Assembly: GCF_001750165.1 (NCBI RefSeq)
Contig: NZ_CP015411.1
Location: forward strand, 2,384,001 to 2,448,000
DNA: 64,000 nt
Origin: Pseudoalteromonas luteoviolacea
GTDB taxonomy: Bacteria; Pseudomonadota; Gammaproteobacteria; Enterobacterales; Alteromonadaceae
Reading direction: 5' to 3'
Shown here in pieces: positions 8,919 to 19,000 of the stretch (position 1 is the stretch's first letter; every line of letters begins with the position of its first letter). The notes under the pieces are model-generated. The model did no database searches, was not told the origin of the DNA, and saw only the letters and a program-made list of their open reading frames with translations. Made by a program: the position numbers and the translations under genes.

Positions 8919-11222
8919 TCAGTGGTTATTGCTTTTACCATACATAGGCGTAATTGGAAGGTGAATTTTACTATCTGTGAACCAATTTAAAACCAGTAGC
9001 TCTTTGGCATCGGCAATGGTTTCTAGGCTTACGTCTTTACCAGTTCCCATATTTACTTGAGCGTGCTCATTTTTGTTTACGTCCAATACCAGCGCAATTT
9101 TACTGCCTTTTGCCAGTTTTCTTGCAGTCATGCGTGTGTTTACTAATGGCAATTTAGTTTTATGATTTGGCGTAAGCAATTGACGGTGAGAACTATCTTT
9201 TGCATAACTTGCTCGGCTACGATAATGAGCTAAATGAAATGTTTGGCCATCAGGTTGGATCTGATAAAGGTTAAAGCCAATATCGACATCACGATGGTTG
9301 ATAGAGATAGATAAATGACCAGTAGGTGTGCCTGCGTACCGCATATCTTGTTTGAATTCATCAGTGATAAATACAACGCCTGTTTCGTCTGGAAGTTTAG
9401 GGAGTATTACATTCATGTAGTCAATATTATGCTGAATATCGCGGTCTGTTAGGTCAATCTTTTGCGTGTGCTTCTCTAATTGGCCCGGCTTGGTTGTCAC
9501 GAGCGCTTGGTAATGTGCATTTGAAGGACTACCTAAATAAAAGTCAATGCCTTGTTGGTTGAGCTGGTCAAAACTATCTGCATGGTGCCAACTGTTATTA
9601 CCCATCAGTTGATAGTTGACTTTGCCCTTCACAAGCTCTGGCGAAGGGCCATTATTTAGAATATGGTCAAACCATTCGAATACTATTTTTTCAGTGTCTT
9701 TTTTAGCGGCTACAGGGTCAAGTTGATAATTAGTAACATGACTGCGTGGGATATCTTGTGCTGTCCAATGATCATAAGGACCTATCAATAAGCTGTGATT
9801 TGCTTTTGGGTTATGTTTGTAGTGCTCTTTCATATAATAAATAGAGGATATTTGGCCACCATCAAAGTAACCCGTTATTGAAAGGACGGGAATGGCAATA
9901 TCAGCAAAATCTTTTCCGAAAGGAACCATTGATTTGTAGTAATTATCGAAGCTCGGGTGACTTAAAAACTTTTGAAATAAAGGGTTTGGGCGACCTTCAA
10001 TTTTGTCTATATCCTTAAAAGCTCTGCCGCTTGAGAATAGAGTCTTGTTTACTCTGTCCCAGTGTGCACGGTTTGCATATTCACTATTATCCATTGTTTT
10101 GTTATTCGTAACGTGAAACCCCCATTGGTAGTTAGCAGTCAAAAATATGTTGTTTTCCATAGGCAATCCAAGAGCTGGATGAGCCGCGGCATAGGGCGCA
10201 ATTGCTTTTAAAGCAGGGTGTTTGTACTTGGCTGCTGCCCACTGAGTGTAGCCATTATAGCTACCCCCATACATAACTACTTCACCGTTACTCCAATCTT
10301 GTGTACTTATCCAATCAATGATTCTATGCGCGTCTTTGCCTTCATTAACCCATGGTTCGATTTTATTGCTACTGAGCCGTTTACCTCGAGAGTTTACTAT
10401 AATCCCAGCATAACCCTGTAACGCTGCGTATTTCGCGGTTTTAATATGTCGGCTTTCGTCGGCATAAATTGTGAACTGAAAGGCAGCTGGATAAGTTTTT
10501 CGGGGGGATTTTGGTCTTACTATGGTGGCTGTGTGCTCAATATTATGTGTCGTAGAGATAAGCCTTGCAGGTTCAATAATGTACTCTTGGTGCCACTTCT
10601 TTTGAATAACTGGGTGTGCTACGACATAGATACTTTTCAGTACGCTTAGATTCATTGCACTAGCAGCGAGTAGGCTTAGTTGTTGCTCATTGAGCGTGTT
10701 GGCGCCTTGTATGTTATTTATGGCGTTTGAGAGCAGCTTACGCTGATGTTTGTAACGTGTGTTTAGGTTGTTTTCATAGTCATACAAAGCTGCGTAGCTT
10801 AGTTGTTCTACTTCTTGTGTTATAAACTGTTTAAGCGTCAGTGTGCTGCTTGATTTTAAATTTGCTTTGTAAAATTGCTGATAGTGAGTGAACTTTGGAA
10901 GTGGGTTTTGTGTAATAAATGCTGCGTTTAAATAGGCTTTATCTTGTAGAAAAAAGCTTAAACCTATTTTGATTTCAGTCGGCTGCTTGGATATCAATTC
11001 TTTAGGCAACTGTTCTACTAATGGTAATAAAGATTCAAACAGTAACTCAGAGTCAGCAATCTGAGTTATGGGTATATTGCTATTTGCCAAAAGCATCTTT
11101 AAGTTTGAGGGCATTAAAAAATGTTTATTTTCCTTCGCCTTTAGTGGAGCAAATAAGCTCATTGCTGATAAAGCTGCGGCCAAAAGAATTACTTTGGCAG
11201 TTAATTTAGATAAAATGCACAT
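8919..11222 (-). CDS. CocE/NonD-type (S15-like) secreted alpha/beta hydrolase, 767 aa
   Basis: The N-terminus has a basic start and a hydrophobic stretch ending near AKA at about residue 29, so it is probably exported to the periplasm. The serine hydrolase core begins near residue 235. The nucleophile motif GGSYNG places the serine at about 321. A TGYFDGG aspartate lies near 455 and a GPYDHW histidine near 487. These are the triad positions of the X-Pro dipeptidyl peptidase/CocE family (Peptidase S15). The C-terminal part matches the beta-sandwich X-Pro dipeptidyl-peptidase C-terminal domain in position and length. About 200 residues before the catalytic core are unusual and unassigned. Members hydrolyse acyl esters or Xaa-Pro peptides, and the substrate here cannot be read from sequence. 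The gene is divergent from a winged-helix regulator that may control it. Confidence 0.82.
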   Translation of the reverse strand: MCILSKLTAKVILLAAALSAMSLFAPLKAKENKHFLMPSNLKMLLANSNIPITQIADSELLFESLLPLVEQLPKELISKQPTEIKIGLSFFLQDKAYLNAAFITQNPLPKFTHYQQFYKANLKSSSTLTLKQFITQEVEQLSYAALYDYENNLNTRYKHQRKLLSNAINNIQGANTLNEQQLSLLAASAMNLSVLKSIYVVAHPVIQKKWHQEYIIEPARLISTTHNIEHTATIVRPKSPRKTYPAAFQFTIYADESRHIKTAKYAALQGYAGIIVNSRGKRLSSNKIEPWVNEGKDAHRIIDWISTQDWSNGEVVMYGGSYNGYTQWAAAKYKHPALKAIAPYAAAHPALGLPMENNIFLTANYQWGFHVTNNKTMDNSEYANRAHWDRVNKTLFSSGRAFKDIDKIEGRPNPLFQKFLSHPSFDNYYKSMVPFGKDFADIAIPVLSITGYFDGGQISSIYYMKEHYKHNPKANHSLLIGPYDHWTAQDIPRSHVTNYQLDPVAAKKDTEKIVFEWFDHILNNGPSPELVKGKVNYQLMGNNSWHHADSFDQLNQQGIDFYLGSPSNAHYQALVTTKPGQLEKHTQKIDLTDRDIQHNIDYMNVILPKLPDETGVVFITDEFKQDMRYAGTPTGHLSISINHRDVDIGFNLYQIQPDGQTFHLAHYRSRASYAKDSSHRQLLTPNHKTKLPLVNTRMTARKLAKGSKIALVLDVNKNEHAQVNMGTGKDVSLETIADAKELLVLNWFTDSKIHLPITPMYGKSNNH

Positions 11223-11256
11223 TGCTGATTTCCTGTATAAATAATCAAAATCAGTC

Positions 11257-11336
11257 TATTTTCGGTCGACAGTAAAGTAGTGATGGTTAGGAAACTTTTG
11301 ATGACTTTTAGTGACCGAAAATATTAAGCTTATAAT
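11257..11336 (+). promoter_or_regulatory. Divergent promoter region with an 11-bp inverted repeat
   Basis: TATTTTCGGTC at 11257-11267 and its exact reverse complement GACCGAAAATA at 11313-11323 lie in the 141-bp gap between the CocE-like gene and the regulator gene. A TATAAT -10 hexamer at 11331-11336 serves the regulator, and the right half-site sits in the spacer just upstream of it. This is consistent with autoregulation and control of the divergent hydrolase (inference). Confidence 0.5.
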
Positions 11337-11363
11337 ACAGTCACTTAATAATAATAAAGAGAT

Positions 11364-13412
11364 GTGATGCGTTGGAAAATAGGTGAAATTACATTTTGTG
11401 ATCAAACCCTAACTTTGACTTTTGGTGGTCGAAAGACTCAGCTTGAACCCATGGTTTCAGAAGTGTTGCGATTTTTTTGTTTGCATCCACATACCATGGT
11501 TTCAAGAGACGAATTAATTGAGCAAGTGTGGGAAGGGCGCATAGTCACAGATAATGCCGTCAATCGTGTGATCACCAAATTAAGAAAAGCCTTGCATGAT
11601 GATCCCAGAAAGCCTGCTTTTATTGTGACCTTTCCCAAAAAAGGGTATCAGCTTATTGCAGATGTTAGCGTGATAGTTGAAAGCCAACCTATTGAAACTC
11701 GAGATTCCGATAAAAGTTTAAACACGCACAAATTTAATAGGGTGACTTTTTTAGCTATGGGCATTTTGGCAGTGCTTTTGCTGTCATTTTTATACTTAGT
11801 GTTGCAAAGCCCCTTAAAGTCCAATCAAGAACGATTAACCGATGTAAGCGCATTGACGCGAGAGCCTGGTTTGGAACTAAACCCTCATTTGTCACCTGAT
11901 GGTCAATACCTCTTGTTTACTGAAGTACATAATGGAAGCATCAGTTTAAAACTAAAAACGCTTAATAACGAAGAGGTTGATGTTATCGATCATGGTGTTG
12001 ATACATGGGAAGGACCTGCATCATGGCGAAAAGACGGTAAAGCATTTGTCTATCTGACCACTAAAGCGAACAGTTGTCAGTATTTTCTAAGAAGTTTTGA
12101 TGATGGAGAGATAGGCGAACCAAAGTTGATACATAACTGTCGAACTGGCAGTTATGGGAAAATTTCGTTTACGCACAATGATGACTTACTCATCTTTAAC
12201 GAAGCCGCTTACCCTGGTGGGCCTTTTTATTTATTTAGCTTGCAATTATCAACTGGCGTCAAAACACGTTTAGCTCAACCTCTTACTGGGCTCGGTGGCT
12301 ACAGTCAATTTGATTTGCACCCAACAAAAAACAAGCTGCTAATAAGTGCTATTGACAGCCAATTTTCGACTGGTTTGTATGTTATCGATATCGAAAATCA
12401 TACATTTGAACATTTGTTTAATAACGAGGGTGGGGCTGTTTGGGGTCACTCTGGTGAACAACTTGTATTACTGGGTGGTTACCCAGGAAATGAAATCGTG
12501 AGTTATGATTTAGCAGGGAACGATCGAACAACATTGTATTCCAATAGTCATGCTTTATTTGGCTTAAGTCGCCATCCAAATGGCAAGGGTTACTTGTTCA
12601 GCACAGGGTCTCGAGATAGGAATATTACATATTATTCAATGACGTCGAAGTCGCAGAGAACATTGGCGGCAACTTCCGTTGATGAACGATTGGCTAGGTT
12701 CTCTTATGATAGTCAATCGGTTGCTTATGTAAGTTTGGCGACGGGGCGTGAACAAGTGTGGCTTTATGACTTTACAACACAACGCAGGGCCGTATTGACA
12801 CAGTTTAATATGCAACAGCACATAGTTGATTTAAAGTGGACTGACAGTGGACGGTTCATTTTCGTGTTAACACACAATAAGGTTTTTCAAGTTTCAGTTA
12901 ACAGTGGTCATATTAAGCAATTAAAAATCCCTCAAACTGAGATTGTCGGATTATCAATTAAAGATGACAGTACGATTGCGTTTAGTTTGAAAGACAGTGA
13001 TAAATGGCGCGTTCATTATTACGACACTCGCAGCGATACACTAATTAGTGAAGACCCAAACTGGCAGTTTGTGTCATTCTCAAAATCTACGGATGATATA
13101 ATTTGGCAAGACATCCATGGTGAATATTTCACGGGCGTAGATCATACGCCTGTCAGGTCTGAAAAAATTAAAACTATCCCGTTGGTTGTTCAAAGTCGGT
13201 TTAATTTGCAAAAACAGGCAAGTCAATGGCTTTGGCAGCAAGTCAAGTCGAGAAGGTATCAGCTATATCAATACGATGAGTTAAAAAACATACAAAAGTT
13301 GTTAATTACATCAGACAGCAGTGACTTTGACTGGCACAACGATAAGCTTTTGTATAATTCTGTTCATTATGCAAACTCAGATATTTACACAGCGTCACCT
13401 GCGGAGTTTTGA
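11364..13412 (+). CDS. CadC-like membrane transcription regulator: winged helix, TM segment, beta-propeller (682 aa)
   Basis: Residues about 1-105 form an OmpR/CadC-type winged helix (a stretch reading LIEQVWEGRIVTDNAVNRVI, then KLRKALHDD and FPKKGYQL). A single hydrophobic span follows at about 128-148 (LAVLLLSFLYLVL). The rest is a periplasmic region of repeated SxDGxxLxF/W-type blades resembling TolB/WD40 propellers. This is a ToxR/CadC topology in which the DNA-binding domain is cytoplasmic and the sensor periplasmic. The start is either GTG 11364 or the adjacent ATG 11367. The gene is divergent from the CocE-like hydrolase, with an inverted repeat in the shared promoter. In related marine genomes such regulators commonly sit beside secreted peptidase genes, so the hydrolase is the obvious target (inference). 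The ligand is unknown. Confidence 0.83.
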   Translation: MMRWKIGEITFCDQTLTLTFGGRKTQLEPMVSEVLRFFCLHPHTMVSRDELIEQVWEGRIVTDNAVNRVITKLRKALHDDPRKPAFIVTFPKKGYQLIADVSVIVESQPIETRDSDKSLNTHKFNRVTFLAMGILAVLLLSFLYLVLQSPLKSNQERLTDVSALTREPGLELNPHLSPDGQYLLFTEVHNGSISLKLKTLNNEEVDVIDHGVDTWEGPASWRKDGKAFVYLTTKANSCQYFLRSFDDGEIGEPKLIHNCRTGSYGKISFTHNDDLLIFNEAAYPGGPFYLFSLQLSTGVKTRLAQPLTGLGGYSQFDLHPTKNKLLISAIDSQFSTGLYVIDIENHTFEHLFNNEGGAVWGHSGEQLVLLGGYPGNEIVSYDLAGNDRTTLYSNSHALFGLSRHPNGKGYLFSTGSRDRNITYYSMTSKSQRTLAATSVDERLARFSYDSQSVAYVSLATGREQVWLYDFTTQRRAVLTQFNMQQHIVDLKWTDSGRFIFVLTHNKVFQVSVNSGHIKQLKIPQTEIVGLSIKDDSTIAFSLKDSDKWRVHYYDTRSDTLISEDPNWQFVSFSKSTDDIIWQDIHGEYFTGVDHTPVRSEKIKTIPLVVQSRFNLQKQASQWLWQQVKSRRYQLYQYDELKNIQKLLITSDSSDFDWHNDKLLYNSVHYANSDIYTASPAEF

Positions 13413-13720
13413 GCGGGTAAGTTTCAACTTTGGCTAATTCATTGAACATATTTTCTCAAGTTACTTTTTTACCTTTAACTGTACTAATACAAAGTAACAA
13501 AATCGGTAATCTTGAAACATTGTGTTTTTAAGCTAAGTTTTATGTATCTCGACGGACAGATTGCTCAATTTTGAACTGGCGAGGTGGTTATTCAAACATG
13601 GACGCTTCTACTCGGGTTATTTAATTTCACATAATCAAAAAGGATTAGAACCTTGCCGTCTCATATGCTGCTTGTTATCTAGGGCTATCTTTCTAGACAA
13701 TTTACATATAGTTGTGGCCC
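13413..13720. other. Intergenic region without a recognised gene
   Basis: About 300 bp with no ORF, tRNA, riboswitch or clear terminator that I can support. It presumably holds the promoter of the chemoreceptor gene. Confidence 0.5.
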
Positions 13721-15730
13721 ATGAAATTAGATAAAAAACTTTACCTCTCTTTTGGCATCATTGTTATGTTAATGGTCATATCCAGTGCTGTGACTTGGTT
13801 TCAAGTAACGTCGTTATCTCGTGTAACTGAAGAGGTACACAGTGATGACGTGCCTGCCGCGATATATTATTTGCAATTGATGGATGAAATTGGCGACATG
13901 CATGTTGAGTTACTTGATTATGTAGTTGGTAACGAGAGTAAAAAAGCGGAATTTTACGAAAATTATAATGAGTTCATGGATGTCTACAAAAACCTAAGGC
14001 CACTGGAGTCTGCGACTGAATCAGATAGAGCTAAGATGGCAGAAATTGAAAGGATTGTTAGTGAATTTAAGTCAAGAGCACAAAGGGAAGTGTTTGATGT
14101 TTATGATCCTGTGACAGAGAGGTGGGCATTTAAATTTGTTGATACGCTTGAAAACTCAGTGGGTGCAGAGCTTGAAACGTTACTTGATAGACTGAAAGAA
14201 GAAGAGTTTGCCGATGCATTAAAAACTACTGATATAGTCGAAGCGGTTTCAGATGACCTGCCTGGCGTTCGTTTATACCTCGAAATGGTCGATGAGAAAG
14301 GAGATATGCTCGCATCACTCACTGAATTTATGACCGGTGAACTGGATGAAAAAGATGCTTTTGAAGAGGGCTCGAAGCGGTTTATAAAGTACTTGGAGTT
14401 ATTAAGGCCATTAGAAAGAAAGCCTGTTGAAGTGACTAATTTAAATAAAATTAAGCAACTTCATGACGAATTATATGAAGGTGCACATGAAGTGTTTAAA
14501 CGCTTTGACCCAAGTGCTAAATCCAAGTCGGTAAAGGTTGTACATGAGCTTGAGTTACAGTTATTTGAAAAGATGGAAGCCATTTTAGATAAATCGACCA
14601 ACGAAGAAAAAGCCGATGCGGAAAATGCTCTAATTCAGCTAGATGAAGATATGCAATCTATGCTTACTGTGATTGTCGTACTGACAATATTAGCAGCTGT
14701 CGGTAGTGGAGTCGTGGCTTTTATATTGAGCAATTCAATTTCGTCAAGAATCACGAAAGTGCTTAATGTGGCGAGTGAAACAGCTCGTGGTAACTTGTCT
14801 TTGCAGCCACTTGAACATGAAGGAAAAGATGAGATAGATGGATTAGCAAGTGCATCAAATGAAATGGTTGAGTCACTCAGCAACTTAATACGAAGTGTAG
14901 ATCAGGTTGCGAGTAATGTAGAACTATCCGGTGAAGATATTGCAGAAATAAACCAGAGAATAGCAAGCTTAAGTCAAAGTAGCTCTGAGCAATCTACTAT
15001 TATTGCTTCTGAAATTGAGCGAATGAGTGCTACGGTTGCGGAAGTAGCACAACGGGCGAAAGATGCTGCGGAACATGCAGAGAGTGCTAGAGATTTGGCT
15101 GATCAGGGTGGAGGAGTCGTTAGACACACTGTTGAAGAAATTACAAATGCAGCCAGCGAAGTACAAAAAACTGCGAGTACTATTACGAGCTTAGGGGATT
15201 TAAGTGCGCAGATTGGTGATGTGATTGGTGTGATAGGTAGTATTGCTGAGCAAACGAATTTACTCGCATTGAATGCGGCTATTGAAGCTGCTAGAGCTGG
15301 TGAGCAGGGCCGTGGTTTTGCGGTTGTTGCTGATGAAGTAAGAACATTGGCGGAGAGAACAACAAAAGCGACTGGAGAAGTATCCTCTACAGTTCAAGCG
15401 ATTCAAGATAAAACACAAATTGCCGTTAATGCGATGAATGTGAGTGTTGAACAGGTTAATAATAGTGTTGAACTTGCTCAACAAGCAGGTGGTTCATTAA
15501 ATGAGATTGTTAGTGGTGCACAAGAGATTGCTGGAATGATCCAATCAATTGCCAATGATACTGAAGAGCAGGCGACGGTTGCTGCTGACATGTCGAAAGA
15601 AATAGTAAAAGTGGACGACTCGAGTAAGCGCTCTCTATCTGATACGCAAAATGCTGAAACTGCGGCGAAAAAGCTTAAGGAGCAATCAGCTGATTTGGTT
15701 AGGCTATTAGAAGAGTTTAGGTTGAACTAA
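13721..15730 (+). CDS. Methyl-accepting chemotaxis protein with a bimodular helical sensor, 669 aa
   Basis: ATG 13721 gives MKLDKKLYLSFG and a first membrane span at about residues 8-28. A TTG three codons upstream is possible but less likely. The periplasmic region (about 30-300) holds two related helical modules. Each has a D-D-x-P...MDE/VDExGDM pattern about 20 residues later and ends in LRPLE. This matches the arrangement of HBM (helical bimodular) sensor domains. The second span lies near 308-332, followed by HAMP and the signalling hairpin tip, which includes EQTNLLALNAAIEAARAGEQ and GRGFAVVADEVR. There is no C-terminal CheR-binding pentapeptide (it ends EEFRLN). The ligand is unknown; some HBM receptors bind organic acids. 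The gene appears monocistronic, with a weak hairpin at about 15747-15777. Confidence 0.93.
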   Translation: MKLDKKLYLSFGIIVMLMVISSAVTWFQVTSLSRVTEEVHSDDVPAAIYYLQLMDEIGDMHVELLDYVVGNESKKAEFYENYNEFMDVYKNLRPLESATESDRAKMAEIERIVSEFKSRAQREVFDVYDPVTERWAFKFVDTLENSVGAELETLLDRLKEEEFADALKTTDIVEAVSDDLPGVRLYLEMVDEKGDMLASLTEFMTGELDEKDAFEEGSKRFIKYLELLRPLERKPVEVTNLNKIKQLHDELYEGAHEVFKRFDPSAKSKSVKVVHELELQLFEKMEAILDKSTNEEKADAENALIQLDEDMQSMLTVIVVLTILAAVGSGVVAFILSNSISSRITKVLNVASETARGNLSLQPLEHEGKDEIDGLASASNEMVESLSNLIRSVDQVASNVELSGEDIAEINQRIASLSQSSSEQSTIIASEIERMSATVAEVAQRAKDAAEHAESARDLADQGGGVVRHTVEEITNAASEVQKTASTITSLGDLSAQIGDVIGVIGSIAEQTNLLALNAAIEAARAGEQGRGFAVVADEVRTLAERTTKATGEVSSTVQAIQDKTQIAVNAMNVSVEQVNNSVELAQQAGGSLNEIVSGAQEIAGMIQSIANDTEEQATVAADMSKEIVKVDDSSKRSLSDTQNAETAAKKLKEQSADLVRLLEEFRLN

Positions 15731-16097
15731 TCTAATGAATTTAAATAGTGCCCATAGCTTTCTTTCTGCTAAGGGCATTTCTGCATCTGATTGTGCAATA
15801 AATAACAATATGCATGATTTCCATATTTTTATTTACTTTTAGCTCCCCACCTCTATTCCTGTTAACGATATATAAACATTAATATTTTAATTATTTTTAA
15901 TATTGAATATCATATCAATATGACTTTTTTGATATAAAGTGTATTTAAAACAGTTTTTTATGTTTTTTTTTGGAGTCTAGTTATTAGCTTTAAAATTGAT
16001 TACCTATGGATCAGGTAGCTATTGGTTTTGAAATTATTTGTGTTTTGGGTACAATTCACCCATGAAAAACAAAAGACCAAAATGGACTTTAAATTAA
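15731..16097. other. AT-rich intergenic region
   Basis: It contains a weak hairpin (GTGCCC...GGGCAT, about 15746-15778) after the chemoreceptor gene and then very AT-rich DNA upstream of the lipoprotein gene. No further gene is seen. Confidence 0.5.
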
Positions 16098-19000
16098 ATG
16101 ATAAAATTCAAACAATCATCTATCGCATTTGCGTTATCTTTAGTACTTGCTGGCTGTGGTGGGGGTAGTGATAGCCCATCGAAAGAAAGTGTAGCAAGCG
16201 AAACGTTGACAAACCCAAAAGGTAAAACGTTTTCTGAATTGGACACTGCTGCTAATTCTCTTTTAAAAAGTAGGTATACGGGCCTAGATAATAATTCTGA
16301 AATAAACCTTGAACTCGTTCAAAAAACCGTCACTCATTTACTTGATGATTCGGCTAGTTCTTTTACTGACTTTGATTTTCCTGGTATTCAAAATCATATA
16401 AAAAGCAACGGAAGCATAGAGGGAACAGAGCGCTGTGACAATGGTGGTACAGTCATTTATTCTGGTTCAGCAAGTGAGTCAGGCAGTGGTATAATTTCTG
16501 CTAAGTTTATCAATTGTGCAAATTATGATTATGCAACGATCACAGGTAATATCACCGTAAAAAGCTCAGTTGAAACTAACGAAATTGGCATCTACTTTGA
16601 TGCGCTTGAAATGTCTGATAGAAGAGAGCAGCAGAAGTTAACAGGTAGTTTTAAAGCTACCCAAACCGATACCGTATACGTAACTCAGAATATCTTGCTT
16701 GAAGATAAAAATGGTAGTCAAGTTGTATCTCAGCTAAGTGTAGAAGGATTAAAGTATGATGATGGCTATAATCAAAGCTTAAGTTTGTCGGGTACGGTAA
16801 AATTTGGCGATTCGGGCATTGTGACTGTAGATGCGACTGATTTAAAAGGTTATTCACCAAGCTTCCTTGAAGGTGACATTAAAATATCCGGCATCAACTC
16901 GAGTGCAACAATTTCATTTAATGATACTTACCCAGTGTTCTATCAAGACGTAGATTTAGATAATGAAAATGATCTAGGTGCTTATATTATGAGTATTCGA
17001 GATTATGTAGCTGGAAATTACACAGATCTAAACCCAGTACCGCTTAATATTTTGTCTTTACCACCTAGTGTAAGTAGTCCTTACTTTTATGGTAACTCAC
17101 CGGATACAACTATGCCTATCACTGTTGAAGGTGGTAGTTACAGTGATCCGGATACAGCGATAGAAGACTTGGTTGTTAGCTTTGAGTGGTATGTGAATGA
17201 TGAGTTAGTAGAGGGCCAGTATACCAATACGCTTCCAGCAGGTGTTGCTGTTTTTGGTGATGTCCTTGAAGTTGCAATGAAGGTGTCTGATGGTGCAAAT
17301 TCAGTTTTAAGTTATCGCACGTCAATTACCTTGGCTGATGCACCTAATCAAATTGAAATATCAGGTTTGCCTGATACATTGTCTGCGAATCAGCATGTTG
17401 TTTTTACAGCGAAAGTTGTTGATCCTGATAATAAACTTGAAACAAGCACGAGTGCTCTAACTTCTGCTCCTGCTGGCGCAACTATTGATGAAAATGGTCA
17501 AATATCTTGGACTACGCCATCAGAAATGCTGTTCTCATCCCAAGACTACTTTTTTACCTTCTCATCTGCTGATGAGCAAAACCCCAGTGAAGCGAGCTTT
17601 ACTGTAACGGTGAATTCACCGGGTTCTTTACCAATAGCTCGTTCTGGTATTGAGGTTCCTAAAAAGAGTAATAATATTTTAATTAATGACTTCGATGGTG
17701 ATGACAAGAATGAAATACTCACTACCGATCATTTTAACCGTGTGATGCTAATTACATATAATAATGGTACGCCTGAACAAAAGTGGTTATATCCCTATGC
17801 ACTACCTACGGAAGGTAGAATAAAGCAAGTATTTGCAGTTAATACAGATGATGATTCTGAAAAAGAAATTTATGTCTTAACTGAAAATGGTTTAAGTGTT
17901 ATTGATAATTTGAATTCAGAAGCGCGAAAGCTATTAACATTTGAAGAAGATGCAGTATCTGGTGCACTTGAAGATACTAATAACGATGGGATACCTGAGC
18001 TGGCTGTTTTCCTTACAAATGAAAAGCACTCTAACTCAACAAATACGCTAGCAATTTATTCTTTAGAAAAACCGCAACAGCCATTGTTTGAAACTAATTC
18101 AGACAACGCGCATACAGTACGCTTTGGTAATGTCGATACAGATGAAAACTTAGAGCTGATAGTGAGTTCTGGTTTGGTATATGATACAGCGACTTGGGAG
18201 AATGAATGGTTAAGTGGTTATTCGTTCGGCTACAACGACATTATTACAGCAGATATAAATGGAGATGGAATTGAAGAAATTATCGGTAATAATAATGGGG
18301 TTACAGTTTATTCTGTTGTTGATAAAGCGCAAATTGCCAACTTAGATAGTCAGTATAATAACTGTCAAATTACTGCTGCTAATCTAGACAATGACGTAAG
18401 CGATGAACTTATCGTTGGGAATTGTCATTGGGGTAAAGTACATGCTTACAATTTTGACAGTGGAAATACATTTACCGAGATATGGAACGTTGATGTCATT
18501 GACAATGACACTGTCTCAACCCAAGTAGGTGATAGTGATAATGATGGAAAACTAGAACTTGTCTGGGGCGCTGGTGTTTATCATTCAGGTGCTGATGAGT
18601 TAATCACGGCGGACATAGATGGTGAAAGCTTTTCGATTAGACAAGATAAAATAGCCCCTCAGTTGGACCGTTTTGTATCTGCTGGCTGGGCTAAAAAGGC
18701 TGGAAATACCGAAAAAGCTGTTTTCTTTGTACCAAGAAGTAACTCTGGTTCTGGAGGAGGTCGCATTGTTCAGATGGATAAAAATGGACAATTCACACCG
18801 TCAGATGAAGTGTCAACGAATTGGAATAATGACCAAAGTGTGATAACTGCTGATTTCAACAACGATGGACTGTCTGAATTGTTGGTTCCTGATACAGCGC
18901 TTTATAATACATCTTTAGCTATTATGGATCTTTCAACATATGATATTTCCTATCAGTTACCGATAGATTCTAATGACGCGCTTATCAGCGTTGGTGCAGC

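Noticed and set aside
13413..13720. A c-di-GMP or other riboswitch before the chemoreceptor gene
   Set aside because: I could not match the conserved GEMM core or any other riboswitch motif.
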